A stretch of 64,000 nt of DNA from NCBI RefSeq assembly GCF_027797205.1, contig NZ_CP115607.1, positions 1,178,001 to 1,242,000 of the forward strand, in the 5' to 3' direction. Below the pieces are notes generated by a model. The model was given only the letters and a program-made list of their open reading frames with translations, did not search any database and had not been told where the DNA came from. Position numbers and translations under genes: made by a program. This DNA is from Campylobacter sp. VBCF_01 NA2 (GTDB taxonomy: Bacteria; Campylobacterota; Campylobacteria; Campylobacterales; Campylobacteraceae). Positions 36,023-46,079 of this stretch are shown piece after piece (the first letter of the stretch is position 1; each line of letters starts with the position of its first letter).

Positions 36023-38666
36023 CACCCTCTCCTTGTATGATTTGATTTTCGCTATTTTCTAAATTTAGGCTCTCGCCACCATTTTCTTCGCCCACTTCGC
36101 CCTCATCATCGCTTTCTGCTTTCGGGCAAGTAGCAATGCTAACCACATCATCGCCCTCGACATTTACCACGATGACGCCACTTGTGTTGCGTCCGGCCTT
36201 GCGTATGCTTTGGATATCTGTGCGAATCATCTTGCCACTTGTGGTTAGTGCCATGAGATCCATTTCCTCATCGACCATTACTACGCCTACCAAATCGCCG
36301 GTGCGGTTTGTGAGCTTCATGCAGATTACGCCCTTGCCGCCGCGGTTTGTGAGGCGATACTCGCTAGCTGTGGTGCGTTTGCCAATGCCTTTTTGGCTCA
36401 CGCTTAAAATTTCTAAATTATCATTTAAAATAAATGTCGCCCCGATTACCTCATCGCCAGCTTCTTTAAATTTAAGCCCTCTCACGCCTCTGGCTACGCG
36501 TCCCATTTGGCGGACCTTGCCGAGTTTAAATTTAACACACATACCCTTTTTGGTAGCGATGAAAATCATATTTTCGTTGATTTCGCTACTGTTTTCATCT
36601 AAAATTTCGCTCTCAACTTCTTCGATTTCTTGCGAAATTTCTAAATTTTGTCCATTTTCATCATCGCTCTCGATTGGTGCGCTCTCGCCTGCCTCATTTG
36701 GCACGATTAGCGCAGTTACTAGCGCGTCATCATCGTCTAGGCTAATAGCCCTTACGCCAAGTGAGCGGATATTCGAAAACGCGCTTAAATTTGTGCGTTT
36801 TACGATACCATTTTTGGTGAAAAATACTAGCGATTTGCTATCTGAAAAATCGGTAGTCGGGATTATCGCCATGATTTTTTCATCGCCTACAAGTTTGATT
36901 AAATTTACAATCGCCTTGCCTTTGGCTGTGCGTGAGCCCTCTGGGATTTTATAGACTTTGAGCCAGTAAAGCTGTCCGCGATCAGTCACAAACATAAGCG
37001 TATCGTGGGTGTTGCTAGTGAAGAAATTTTCGATGAAATCATCGTCGTATGTCGTCACTGCTACCCTGCCCTTGCCACCTCTTTTTTGCTTCTCGTAAGT
37101 CTTGCTTGGCACGCGTTTGATATAGCCTCTATGCGTGATAGTTACGACCATATTTTCGTTTGGTATAAGGTCCTCGATATCGATATCATCGTAGTCATCG
37201 ACGATTTCTGTAATGCGCGGGCATTTAAATTTATCTTTGATTTCTAAGAGCTCATCTTTGATAATTTGCTCGATTAAATTTTCAGATTTTAGGATATTTT
37301 CAAGGCGTGAAATTTCAACCAAAAGCTCTTTTAACTCGTTTTCGATTTTTTCGCGCTCTAAGCCAGTTAGCTTGCTTAGCCTCATATCCAAAATCGCGTT
37401 TGATTGAAGCTCGCTTAGGCCAAATTTAGCCATTAAATTTTCCCTAGCTATCGCAGTGTCGGCTGAATTTCTAATGATTTCAATCACTTCATCGATATTA
37501 TCAAGCGCGATTTTAAGGCCCTCTAAAATGTGCGCCCTAGCGCGCGCCTTTTGAAGCTCGAAAATCGTGCGTCTAATGACGACGGTTTTTCTGTGATTTA
37601 AGAAAAGTTTAAGTAGCTCGATTAGCGAAAATACCTTTGGCTCTTTACCGTCAATTGCGAGCATAATTACGCCAAAAGTGCCCTCCATAGTGGTTTGTTT
37701 GAAAAGATTATTTAGCACGATATCGCTCATAGCGTCGCGTTTGAGCTCGATTACGACGCGAATTCCCTCGAAATCGCTCTCATCGCGCACTTCGCTGATA
37801 CCATCGATTTGCTTATCTTTGACCAAATCCGCGATTTGCTCGATAAGGCGGGCTTTGTTTGTCTGATATGGAAGCTCGTCGATGACAATGACATCTTTGT
37901 TTGCCTTTTTTTCGATATGCGTTTTGGCTCTGAGTTTGACCCTGCCACGCCCAGTGCGATAAGCATCAATTATGCCTTTTTTACCAAAAATAAGTCCGCC
38001 AGTTGGGAAATCTGGACCTTTGATGTATTGCATGACCTCTTCAAGGCTAGCGTTTTTATTGTCGATTAAAAGCAAAAGCCCATCAACAAGCTCATCAAGG
38101 CTGTGTGGCGGGATATTTGTCGCCATACCCACAGCGATACCGCTCGATCCGTTTAAAAGCAAATTTGGCACGCGCGCAGGAAGCACATCAGGCTCACTTA
38201 GGCTCTCATCGTAGTTTGGTATGAAATCGACCGTCTCTTTGTCTAAATCTTTCAAAAGCTCTTCGGCTAGTGGCGTCATTCTAGCCTCTGTATAACGCAT
38301 GGCAGCTGCGCCGTCGCCGTCAATCGAGCCGAAGTTTCCCTGACCATCGACGGTTGGAATTCTCATAGAAAAGCTTTGTGCCATACGCACTAGCGCATCA
38401 TACACCGCTGTATCGCCGTGTGGGTGATATTTACCGATGACATCACCTACAATACGCGCTGATTTTTTATATGGTTGGCGAGAGCTAACTCCAAGGTCGT
38501 TCATAGCGTATAAAATTCGCCTATGCACGGGCTTCAAGCCGTCTCTGGCATCAGGTAAAGCTCGCCCTATGATAACGCTCATCGAATAATCTAAATAACT
38601 CGTTTTTATCGATTCTTCAACATCTATATCTATGATTTCTTGATTGTCAAAAATACTATCTTGCAT
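36015..38666 (-). CDS. gyrA: DNA gyrase subunit A
   Basis: The 883-residue protein introduces negative supercoils with GyrB. The DNA-cleavage tyrosine is in the [10 protein letters not shown] segment, and the GyrA box is [13 protein letters not shown]. The quinolone-resistance region reads [17 protein letters not shown], with the Thr and Asp found in sensitive C. jejuni, so no classical resistance change is seen. The C-terminal pinwheel domain contains an acidic, low-complexity insertion of about 44 residues (about 654-698), and the tail is also acidic. C. jejuni GyrA is about 863 residues. The start follows AAGGAAAG. Confidence 0.98.
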   Translation of the reverse strand: MQDSIFDNQEIIDIDVEESIKTSYLDYSMSVIIGRALPDARDGLKPVHRRILYAMNDLGVSSRQPYKKSARIVGDVIGKYHPHGDTAVYDALVRMAQSFSMRIPTVDGQGNFGSIDGDGAAAMRYTEARMTPLAEELLKDLDKETVDFIPNYDESLSEPDVLPARVPNLLLNGSSGIAVGMATNIPPHSLDELVDGLLLLIDNKNASLEEVMQYIKGPDFPTGGLIFGKKGIIDAYRTGRGRVKLRAKTHIEKKANKDVIVIDELPYQTNKARLIEQIADLVKDKQIDGISEVRDESDFEGIRVVIELKRDAMSDIVLNNLFKQTTMEGTFGVIMLAIDGKEPKVFSLIELLKLFLNHRKTVVIRRTIFELQKARARAHILEGLKIALDNIDEVIEIIRNSADTAIARENLMAKFGLSELQSNAILDMRLSKLTGLEREKIENELKELLVEISRLENILKSENLIEQIIKDELLEIKDKFKCPRITEIVDDYDDIDIEDLIPNENMVVTITHRGYIKRVPSKTYEKQKRGGKGRVAVTTYDDDFIENFFTSNTHDTLMFVTDRGQLYWLKVYKIPEGSRTAKGKAIVNLIKLVGDEKIMAIIPTTDFSDSKSLVFFTKNGIVKRTNLSAFSNIRSLGVRAISLDDDDALVTALIVPNEAGESAPIESDDENGQNLEISQEIEEVESEILDENSSEINENMIFIATKKGMCVKFKLGKVRQMGRVARGVRGLKFKEAGDEVIGATFILNDNLEILSVSQKGIGKRTTASEYRLTNRGGKGVICMKLTNRTGDLVGVVMVDEEMDLMALTTSGKMIRTDIQSIRKAGRNTSGVIVVNVEGDDVVSIATCPKAESDDEGEVGEENGGESLNLENSENQIIQGEGDE

Positions 38667-38745
38667 ATCTTTCCTTATTGCAAATTTAAACTTTTGATTT
38701 TAGCAAAAAAACCTTTTGAGTAACCTAAAATTCGCGTAAATTTGC

Positions 38746-39357
38746 TTAAATTTGTGCATTTGCCAAAACTATGCCAAAAACCACTCTAAATCCAGCCTTT
38801 TTTAAAACCTCCCTAGCCTCCAACATACTAAGCCCGGTTGTAACGATATCATCGACTAAAATCACGGGAAATTTTGGCTCTTTTGTAATTTTATAATCGC
38901 GCCTGTGTTTTAGGCGAAATTCCAAGGACTGTCCTGCGTATTTGACCTTGTTTTGGGCTTTAATCACGCCATAAGCTGGCATTATTTCGCGCGATTTTAG
39001 CGCACGAGCAAGCACGGCAGTATGCGAAAAACCCGAGCTGATATCATCATCTAGCGGGACAGCTTGAAATTTGAAATTTGGGATTTCGCGCGTCAAATTT
39101 GGCAAATTCTCATCTAAAAAAGCCTTAAATTCATTTGGAAATTTCGCTAGACTAAATTTAGCCAAGCGCGATAAAACCGCACTTCCGTGCAAATGGTGCT
39201 TTGAGAGGATTAAATTTTTAACCTCCGAGTATCCGTAATAATAAAACACCACGAAATCCTCCACCACACGCGCATTTAGGCGGTTTTGCGAAAGGGTTCG
39301 CGCACAAGAGGCGCAAAAAAGGCGCAGGGAAAATGCGCCACAATTAATGCAACGCAT
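38746..39357 (-). CDS. comF: ComF-family phosphoribosyltransferase-like protein
   Basis: At 203 residues it fits the family. An N-terminal zinc-ribbon-like set of cysteines (CINCGAF, FCASCARTL) precedes the phosphoribosyltransferase domain with the PRPP loop VILVDDIVTTGLSM near residue 165. ComF proteins support DNA uptake in naturally competent bacteria. It lies between gyrA and a lipoprotein gene, as Cj1028c does in C. jejuni. It starts 7 bp after the lipoprotein gene stop. Confidence 0.9.
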   Translation of the reverse strand: MRCINCGAFSLRLFCASCARTLSQNRLNARVVEDFVVFYYYGYSEVKNLILSKHHLHGSAVLSRLAKFSLAKFPNEFKAFLDENLPNLTREIPNFKFQAVPLDDDISSGFSHTAVLARALKSREIMPAYGVIKAQNKVKYAGQSLEFRLKHRRDYKITKEPKFPVILVDDIVTTGLSMLEAREVLKKAGFRVVFGIVLANAQI

Positions 39358-39364
39358 TTAAATT

Positions 39365-39910
39365 TCAAAGCGAAGAGACGATTTGATCAGCTGATTTTTT
39401 GATGATATCTCTTAGCATACTTTCGACGAAAGGCTCCATTGTGCGGACATTGCGAAGGACTGCAAACTCGCTTTGATCTTGGGCGACGCGTTTTGTAATT
39501 GTCCTAGTGCCATTTACGATAGTGATGAAAACTTCGGCTTTTGCGCTCATATTTTGTTTAGAATACCCCTCGATTGCAGCATTTAGGGTTTTGATATCCA
39601 CACTTATGTTAGCCCCACCTGCGCCTATGGCTACGCCACGCGCGCCAAGCTCAGTTTTAAGGGCGTTTTCGAACCACGAACTCAAATCTGTTTTAAGCAA
39701 AACCTCGTCGATTAAATTTCCGCTATTATCGTTGATAGTGCCGATGATTAGGGTATTTTGACGAGAGTCTTTGATATTTAGCTCGCCAGCGCTTTTGGTT
39801 TTTGCTTGTGGCGCAACACCAGAAATATATGGGCTAAGCCCCAAAACAGGCGTATTGCTCGAACACCCTGCGATTAGAAGTGCAAAGATTGCGACAAAAA
39901 TTGATTTCAT
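39365..39910 (-). CDS. YajG-like lipoprotein, positional counterpart of MapA
   Basis: A 181-residue protein with a lipoprotein signal (FALLIAGC, lipidated Cys near residue 16). The rest fits the YajG-type lipoprotein fold: IKDSRQNTLIIGTINDNSGN, DLSSWFENALKTELGARGV and a C-terminal helix that ends with IKKSADQIVSSL. The position beside comF and gyrA matches Cj1029c (mapA, an outer-membrane lipoprotein). Identity with MapA is inferred from synteny, so the symbol is withheld. Confidence 0.75.
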   Translation of the reverse strand: MKSIFVAIFALLIAGCSSNTPVLGLSPYISGVAPQAKTKSAGELNIKDSRQNTLIIGTINDNSGNLIDEVLLKTDLSSWFENALKTELGARGVAIGAGGANISVDIKTLNAAIEGYSKQNMSAKAEVFITIVNGTRTITKRVAQDQSEFAVLRNVRTMEPFVESMLRDIIKKSADQIVSSL

Positions 39911-40007
39911 TTTGATCCTTTTTTGAAAAATTTGGCGTAATATAGCGATAAATTTTAAATTTATAGTTTTTTTTGTATCATTAAAGGTTTTAAATCAAGG
40001 AGAAATT

Positions 40008-41759
40008 TTGCAAGCACTCGCACTAAAATACAGACCCAAAAACTTCGACGCCCTAATCGGACAAAACGCAATCGCAAGCTCCCTAGCGCACGCACTAGAT
40101 GGCGCAAGACTAGGACATGCGTATCTTTTTAGCGGACTTAGAGGCTCTGGCAAGACCTCGACCGCGCGTATTTTCGCCAAAGCCCTGCTTTGCGATCACG
40201 GACCCACTTCAAAGCCTTGCGAGAGTTGCGATAACTGCATAATGGCAAACGAGGGTCGCCATATCGATATCATCGAAATGGACGCCGCAAGCCACCGCAA
40301 AATCGACGATATCAGGGAGCTAATCGAGCAGACCAAATACTCCCCAGCTAGTGCGAGATTTAAAATTTTCATTATCGACGAGGTTCATATGCTTACAAAA
40401 GAGGCTTCAAACGCCCTTTTAAAGACGCTTGAAGAACCGCCTGCGTATGTGAAATTTATCCTAGCTACCACAGACCCGCTCAAACTACCAGCGACCGTGC
40501 TTTCGCGCACGCAACACTTCCGCTTCAAACCAATCGCCCAATTAGCGATTATTTCGCACCTTGAAGCGATTTTGCAAAACGAGGGTATTTCTTACGAAAA
40601 TGGCGCGCTCAAAATCCTAGCTAGAAGCGGTTCTGGCTCGCTCAGAGATACTCTCACGCTTTTAGATCAAGCCATAATTTATAGCGAAGAAAATGTCACG
40701 CAAACCGCAGTAGCCGATATGCTAGGGCTCCTAGATCCCGCCAAAATCAATGAAATTTTAGAAATCGTTTTGCGCCAAGACCGCGTGGGCGCTATCGAAA
40801 TCGTCAAAGAGATCGAAAACTACAACGCCGAGACCATAATCGACGAGATGATTGCGAATTTAAAAGAGAAATTTTTGCGAAATGATACCAAATTTAGCAT
40901 GCTAATTTATGAGCGATTTTTCCGAATTTTAGCCGGCGCAAAAAGCATGCTAGGCGTGAGTTCGGATAATACTTACTCGCTTTTGATGATGATATTTTTG
41001 ATGATGGAAGCTGTGAATTTGCAAGAAATCGACGAGTTAATCGAAATTTCAAAATCCATTGGTGATAGCAGTGCAAGCGGGGCGAATTTGGGCACTGCGC
41101 CAAATTTTGCTACGCCAAAAAGCGCGCAGGCAAATGCAAATTTCAGCGCACCGCGAAATGCGCCAAATTTAACGCAAAATTCAGCGCAAAATCCAGCTCC
41201 TACGCAAAACACCACTAGCCAAAAACTAAACGATTTAGAGCAAAAAGTAGCGCAAAAAACAGGCGCAGATACGCTAAGTGCGAATTCGGCGTATGATAAA
41301 TTTCTCTCAAATTTATACGATAGAAGCTATGAGCTGGGCGAGAAATTTGATAATTGCATTGAATTTGTCAAATTTGAAAACTCCACTTTATATCTGATTT
41401 CTCGCGCCAAAAACGAGGACAAAGAGTATTTGCGCGCCGCGTCAAGGGCGATAAATAGCGTTTTGAAAATGACTTTTGGCGACAATGCTAAAATTTCAAT
41501 CACCCAAAATGTCCCACTTCGCGAGGCGGAGCCAAAGCCAAATTTGGCAAATTCGCCAAAGGATTTACCCAAGCCAAATTTGCTAAATCAGACAAATTTG
41601 AGCAATTACGAAATCAGCGCCGAAGTAGCCAAGCCCGATATGCAAAAAACTAAAAACGAGCTTGCCAAGCTTGCAAGCGAGGCTGTGAGCAAGGAAGAAA
41701 TTTTAAAAACCGAGCTTGCAAATCTTTTCGGCGAACCGAGTAAAATCGTAGAAAATTAG
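40008..41759 (+). CDS. dnaX: DNA polymerase III gamma/tau subunit
   Basis: The protein has 583 residues from TTG 40008 with AAGGAG six bases upstream. The AAA+ clamp-loader core covers about 1-340: Walker A GLRGSGKTSTA (near 44), the zinc-binding cysteines in CDHGPTSKPCESCDNC, Walker B IFIIDEVHML, and the SRC-like arginine-finger region TVLSRTQHF. An Asn/Ala/Pro/Gln-rich linker (about 355-420) connects to a tau-like C-terminal domain. No A-rich slippage site like that of E. coli was noticed. It loads the beta clamp during replication. Confidence 0.96.
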   Translation: MQALALKYRPKNFDALIGQNAIASSLAHALDGARLGHAYLFSGLRGSGKTSTARIFAKALLCDHGPTSKPCESCDNCIMANEGRHIDIIEMDAASHRKIDDIRELIEQTKYSPASARFKIFIIDEVHMLTKEASNALLKTLEEPPAYVKFILATTDPLKLPATVLSRTQHFRFKPIAQLAIISHLEAILQNEGISYENGALKILARSGSGSLRDTLTLLDQAIIYSEENVTQTAVADMLGLLDPAKINEILEIVLRQDRVGAIEIVKEIENYNAETIIDEMIANLKEKFLRNDTKFSMLIYERFFRILAGAKSMLGVSSDNTYSLLMMIFLMMEAVNLQEIDELIEISKSIGDSSASGANLGTAPNFATPKSAQANANFSAPRNAPNLTQNSAQNPAPTQNTTSQKLNDLEQKVAQKTGADTLSANSAYDKFLSNLYDRSYELGEKFDNCIEFVKFENSTLYLISRAKNEDKEYLRAASRAINSVLKMTFGDNAKISITQNVPLREAEPKPNLANSPKDLPKPNLLNQTNLSNYEISAEVAKPDMQKTKNELAKLASEAVSKEEILKTELANLFGEPSKIVEN

Positions 41760-41816
41760 CTTAAATTTATCAGCTTTGGTGTAAAATTAGGGCTCATCTT
41801 ATCACAAAGGCAAAAT

Positions 41817-42746
41817 ATGCGTGGCTATAAAATAGTATCAGGAAGTGCCAATCCTGACTTCGCAAAAAAAATCTCAAAATACCTATCCCTGCCACTTAGC
41901 GAGTGTTCTATCAAGACATTTAGCGACGGCGAGATTAGCGTGCAAATCGGCGAAAGTGTGCGCGGCAAGGATGTTTTCGTCATACAACCGACCTGCGCTC
42001 CGGCTAACTCAAATTTAATGGAGCTTTTAATCCTAAGCGACGCGCTAAAAAGATCAAGTGCTAGATCAATCACAGCCGTGGTGCCGTATTTCGGATACGC
42101 TAGACAGGATCGCAAGGCAGCCCCAAGAGTGCCAATCAGCGCCAAACTCGTCGCAAATATGATGCAAACAGCGGGCATTGATAGAGTGGTGACAATGGAT
42201 CTGCACGCTGGGCAAATTCAGGGATTTTTCGATATTCCGGTAGATAATCTATATGGCTCTTTGGCGTTTTTGGACTATTTCAAAAACAAAAATTTAAAAA
42301 ACCCTATCATCGCTAGCCCGGATGTCGGCGGTGTGGCGCGCGCAAGATCCTTTGCTAAAAAGTTAAATTTGGATATGGTTATTGTAGATAAAAGACGCGA
42401 AGAAGCCAACAAAAGCGAAGTTATGAATATCATCGGCGATGTAAATGGCAAAGATGTGATTTTGATCGACGATATGATTGATACAGCCGGCACTATCGTC
42501 AAAGCCGCTGCTGCGTTTAAAGAAAGGGGTGCGACTAGCGTTATGGCGTTTTGCACACACGCGGTTTTAAGCGGACCAGCTTATGAGAGGCTAAATGAGG
42601 GCGCATTAGATGAGCTAATCGTCACAGATACGATTCCGTTGCGCCAAGAATGCGATAAAATCAAAGTCATCTCGGTAACATCGCTATTTGGCGAGGTTAT
42701 CCGTCGCGTATATCACGACGAGAGCGTAAATAGCCTTTTTGGTTAA
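41817..42746 (+). CDS. prs: Ribose-phosphate pyrophosphokinase
   Basis: A 309-residue enzyme that makes PRPP from ribose 5-phosphate and ATP for nucleotide, histidine and tryptophan synthesis. Landmarks: FSDGEISVQIGESVRG, VVPYFGYARQDRKAAPR (catalytic flexible region), the metal-binding VTMDLHAGQIQGFF, and the PRPP loop VILIDDMIDTAGTI. Length and motifs are standard. A hairpin 38 bp downstream is a likely terminator. Confidence 0.98.
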   Translation: MRGYKIVSGSANPDFAKKISKYLSLPLSECSIKTFSDGEISVQIGESVRGKDVFVIQPTCAPANSNLMELLILSDALKRSSARSITAVVPYFGYARQDRKAAPRVPISAKLVANMMQTAGIDRVVTMDLHAGQIQGFFDIPVDNLYGSLAFLDYFKNKNLKNPIIASPDVGGVARARSFAKKLNLDMVIVDKRREEANKSEVMNIIGDVNGKDVILIDDMIDTAGTIVKAAAAFKERGATSVMAFCTHAVLSGPAYERLNEGALDELIVTDTIPLRQECDKIKVISVTSLFGEVIRRVYHDESVNSLFG

Positions 42747-42784
42747 AAATTTATACTAAAATTCTTCAAATTTACCCACATTTG

Positions 42785-42819
42785 CCGTGAAATTTAAATT
42801 TTATTTTAAAATTTCACGG
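42785..42819 (+). terminator. Terminator-like hairpin after prs
   Basis: CCGTGAAATTT and AAATTTCACGG (42785-42795 and 42809-42819, within one base) form an 11-bp stem around a 13-base AT loop. It has no long T run. Confidence 0.55.
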
Positions 42820-42878
42820 TAAAATTACTCCTAATATATTTTTAAAAAAAACTAAAATTTCATTTATAGGAGTATATA

Positions 42879-43688
42879 ATGAAAAAGTTTTTACTTTTAT
42901 CACTTGGCTGTGCATGTGCATTTGGTGCCTCTTTGCAAGAAATTCAATCAAGCAAAAAGGTTAAAATCGGTGTGCGAGAAAACCTGCCTCCATTTAGCTC
43001 GCAAGCAAACGGCGAGAGCGAGGGGTTCGAGGTATCTTTGGCCAAAGAAATCGGCACAAAGCTAGTAGGAAGCGACGGCTCAATCGACTTAGTAGTCATC
43101 GAGGCAAAAGACAGACTTCCTATGCTTAAAAACGGCGATTTAGACCTAGTGGTCGGCAACTTTTCTGCCACACCAGCGCGCGCTAAGGAAGTGGATTTTT
43201 CAGTGCCATACCTAGCAGATGTGCAAGTCGTAGTCACCAGAAAAGCTGACGGAGTTACAAAACTATCTGATTTAAAGGGCAAAAAAATCATAGTCCAAAA
43301 GGGTACCACAAGCGATGATTGGCTCAAAACAAATGCACAAAAATATAGTTTTGATGTTTCTTACTGCGAACATGGCGTAGAGTGCGCGGAAAAAATGCTA
43401 TCAAACGAAGTCGATGGCTACATGCACACAAATATCACAGCCGCCGCAGTTGTGATGAATAATCCTAGCTTAGAAACTGGCGTCAAAAGCGTAGGCGAGA
43501 TAGATTATATCTGTGTGGGCGCGCAAAAAGGCAACGCAGAGCTTGTAAATTTCGTAAATAACGCGATTATCGAGCTGACAAAGGCGGAGTTTTTCCAACA
43601 CGCATATACCGATACTTTCGAGAAATTTTACAAAGGCAGTATTGATAAAAAATACCTTCTCATAGACGATTTCCTTAGCAATTTTTAA
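42879..43688 (+). CDS. Amino-acid ABC transporter substrate-binding protein
   Basis: A 269-residue periplasmic protein with a signal peptide (1-17, cut after FGA). It has the family-3 solute-binding fold: VKIGVRENLPPFS, EGFEVSLAKEIG, GDLDLVVGNFSATPARAKEV and SVPYLADVQVVV. The proteins CjaA, Peb1A and related cystine or aspartate/glutamate binders of Campylobacter belong here. No permease or ATPase gene is adjacent, so the partner transporter and the amino acid bound are unknown. Confidence 0.9.
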   Translation: MKKFLLLSLGCACAFGASLQEIQSSKKVKIGVRENLPPFSSQANGESEGFEVSLAKEIGTKLVGSDGSIDLVVIEAKDRLPMLKNGDLDLVVGNFSATPARAKEVDFSVPYLADVQVVVTRKADGVTKLSDLKGKKIIVQKGTTSDDWLKTNAQKYSFDVSYCEHGVECAEKMLSNEVDGYMHTNITAAAVVMNNPSLETGVKSVGEIDYICVGAQKGNAELVNFVNNAIIELTKAEFFQHAYTDTFEKFYKGSIDKKYLLIDDFLSNF

Positions 43689-43800
43689 GCTAAATTCTAC
43701 TTTATAAGCCCAAATTTGGGCTTATAAATTTCCCTGATTTGTCATTTGCAAGCAAACGCAGCTAACATGTTAATCCATGGGATTTTCATTGACTTTTAAT

Positions 43801-44105
43801 TTGTCATTGCGAGCCGTGCTTGCACGGCGTGGCAATCTACGACTTTAAAATTCCTTGCGCCAAATTTGCTGTCATTGCGAGCGAGTGTAACGAGCGAAGC
43901 AATCCAGGGAAATTCAAATAAATTTTAATTCGCAGAAAAATTTATCGAAAATTTAAATTCATAAAATTTTTGAAATTCTCCCTAAATTTTACTGGATTGC
44001 TTCGATTTTCTTGCGAAAATCTCGCAATGACACGAAATTCGCATTTTGGTTATTTTTGCTCGTAGATTGCCACGAATTTTGCTAACGCAAAATTCTCGCA
44101 ATGAC
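43801..44105. repeat. Cluster of inverted-repeat elements, including MITE-like copy C
   Basis: The gap 43689-44189 has no gene. It holds a solo arm at 43801-43843 (a compact GCCGTGC..GCACGGC hairpin), a full element at 43870-44032 with left arm GTCATTGCGAGCGAGTG to GCAATCCAGGG and right arm CTGGATTGCTTCGATTTTC to CTCGCAATGACA. A further solo arm lies at 44060-44105. The interior of the full element matches the other copies in inverted orientation. Confidence 0.8.
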
Positions 44106-44189
44106 AAATTAAACAAATTTTACCCTCGCAAAATTCTCACATGACAAATTAGGCGAAATCCGGGGTAGTATTCACCAAACAGCCAAATT

Positions 44190-45980
44190 TTAATCAATCT
44201 TCAAAACGCTTAAAAACGCCTCACTAGGCAAATTCACCTTGCCGATAGCCTTCATGCGCTTTTTGCCCTCTTTTTGCTTTTCGAGCAACTTGCGCTTGCG
44301 CGTGATATCGCCGCCGTAGCACTTGGCGGTTACATTTTTGCCCATGGCGCGGACATTTTCGCGGGCGATGATTTTGTTGCCGATACTAGCCTGAATCGCC
44401 ACTTCAAAAAGCTGGCGCGGGACGATTTCCTTCATCGCTTTTACCAAATCCCTGCCCTTAGACTGCGCCTTTTCTACCGGCACGATGATAGAGAGCGCAT
44501 CGACAGCCTCGCCAGCGACGCGAATATCGAGTTTGACCAAATTTCCGCGCCTATAATCGCTAGGCTCGTAATCAAAACTCGCATAGCCTTTGGTGCAGGA
44601 TTTGAGTTTGTCGTAAAAATCCATAATAATCTCATTTGTCGGCACATCGTATTCGAGCAAAACACGCTCTGGCGTGATATAGTCCATTTTGGTCTGCACG
44701 CCACGGCGAGAATTTAAAAGCGTGATTAAATTTCCCAAAAATTCACTCGGCGTAATGATTGTAGCGCGTACATAAGGCTCTTCGATATGATCTATATAAT
44801 TTGGCTCAGGCAATTCGCTAGGGCTGTGGATTCGCTTGATAGAACCGTCTGTGAGATAGACCTCATAAGTAACAGTCGGCGCAGTAGCGATTAGATCGAG
44901 GTTAAACTCGCGCTCCAAACGCTCTTTGACAACCTCCATGTGAAGCAAGCCCAAAAACCCCACACGAAAGCCAAACCCAAGCGCGAGCGAGGTCTCAGGC
45001 TCGTAGCTAAGCGAGCTATCATTTAGGCTGAGCTTATCTAGCGCATCGCGGAGCTCTTCGAATTTATCGGTCTCGACGGGGTAAATTCCAGCAAACACAA
45101 AAGGCTTTGCCTTTTCAAAGCCACCGATTGGCTGGGAAGCTTGGTTGCGATAGAGCGTAATCGTATCGCCGACTTGCACATCGCTGACATTTTTTAGCCC
45201 CATTACTACGATACCGACCTCGCCGCTTCGCACGGCGTTTGTTTTAATCGGCGCAAGAGGGTTTGGATACATGAGCCCTAGCACCTCGTGGCGACCGCCA
45301 GTGCCCATGACATAGACCTCATCGCCCTTTTTGACCACTCCGTCATAAATGCGCACAAGGGCGAGTGCGCCAAGATAGTTATCAAACCAGCTATCATAAA
45401 TAAGCGCTTTTAATGGCTTGTTTTCATCGGTTTTAGGGGCTGGGATTTTCGTGATAATCGCCTCTAATAGCTCTTTTATGCCCTGCCCAGTCTTCGCGCT
45501 TACTTCGATTGCCTCCGAGCAATCAAGTCCGATTATATGCTCGATCTCGTCCTTGACGCGCGTAGGATCTGCCGATGGAAGGTCGATTTTGTTTAGCACA
45601 GGGATAATTTCTAGGTTGTGTTCGAGTGCGATATAGACATTTGCGATAGTTTGAGCCTGCACGCCCTGACTGGCATCGACGACAAGTATCGCGCCCTCGC
45701 AGCTAGCCAGACTTCTGCTCACTTCGTAGCTAAAATCCACATGGCCTGGGGTGTCGATGAGATTTAGGACATATTTTTCGCCACCAAGCTCGTATTCTAG
45801 GCGCACGGATTGGGCCTTGATAGTGATACCGCGCTCTTTTTCGATATCCATAGTATCCATGATTTGCGAGCTCATTTGACGATCTTCGACCGCCTTACAC
45901 TCGCTGATTAGTCTGTCTGCAAGGGTGCTTTTGCCGTGGTCTATGTGGGCAATAATGCTGAAATTTCGTATATTTTTCAA
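44190..45980 (-). CDS. lepA: Elongation factor 4 (LepA)
   Basis: The 596-residue translational GTPase starts at TTG 45980 after GGAAG. GTPase motifs: [13 protein letters not shown], the switch region [21 protein letters not shown], and NKIDLPSA. The C-terminal LepA-specific domain is complete, with [18 protein letters not shown] and [16 protein letters not shown] near the end. It acts on ribosomes during initiation or elongation stress. In C. jejuni lepA is close to mapA; here dnaX, prs and a binding protein lie in between. Confidence 0.98.
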   Translation of the reverse strand: MKNIRNFSIIAHIDHGKSTLADRLISECKAVEDRQMSSQIMDTMDIEKERGITIKAQSVRLEYELGGEKYVLNLIDTPGHVDFSYEVSRSLASCEGAILVVDASQGVQAQTIANVYIALEHNLEIIPVLNKIDLPSADPTRVKDEIEHIIGLDCSEAIEVSAKTGQGIKELLEAIITKIPAPKTDENKPLKALIYDSWFDNYLGALALVRIYDGVVKKGDEVYVMGTGGRHEVLGLMYPNPLAPIKTNAVRSGEVGIVVMGLKNVSDVQVGDTITLYRNQASQPIGGFEKAKPFVFAGIYPVETDKFEELRDALDKLSLNDSSLSYEPETSLALGFGFRVGFLGLLHMEVVKERLEREFNLDLIATAPTVTYEVYLTDGSIKRIHSPSELPEPNYIDHIEEPYVRATIITPSEFLGNLITLLNSRRGVQTKMDYITPERVLLEYDVPTNEIIMDFYDKLKSCTKGYASFDYEPSDYRRGNLVKLDIRVAGEAVDALSIIVPVEKAQSKGRDLVKAMKEIVPRQLFEVAIQASIGNKIIARENVRAMGKNVTAKCYGGDITRKRKLLEKQKEGKKRMKAIGKVNLPSEAFLSVLKID

Positions 45981-46030
45981 ATGTCTTCCTAATTTAAATT
46001 TTACTATTTTTTTAAATTTGATTAAATTTA

Positions 46031-46058
46031 AAAAAGCCTAGCACCAAGGCTAGGCTTT
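46031..46058. terminator. Bidirectional terminator after the giant secreted-protein gene
   Basis: AAAGCCTAGC, ACCAAG, GCTAGGCTTT is a perfect 10-bp stem with A/T flanks on both sides, so it can stop transcription leaving the gene at 46080 on the minus strand. A second small inverted repeat, TAACTGGT and ACCAGTTA (46064-46087), overlaps the stop codon of that gene. Confidence 0.8.
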
Positions 46059-46079
46059 AAATTTTAACTGGTGTGAAAG

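Noticed and set aside
36136-36954. A 272-aa plus-strand frame
   Set aside because: It is a shadow of gyrA, Ser/Thr/Pro-rich from the opposite strand.
38370-38430. Quinolone-resistance change in gyrA
   Set aside because: The GDTAVYD segment has the Thr and Asp of sensitive Campylobacter.
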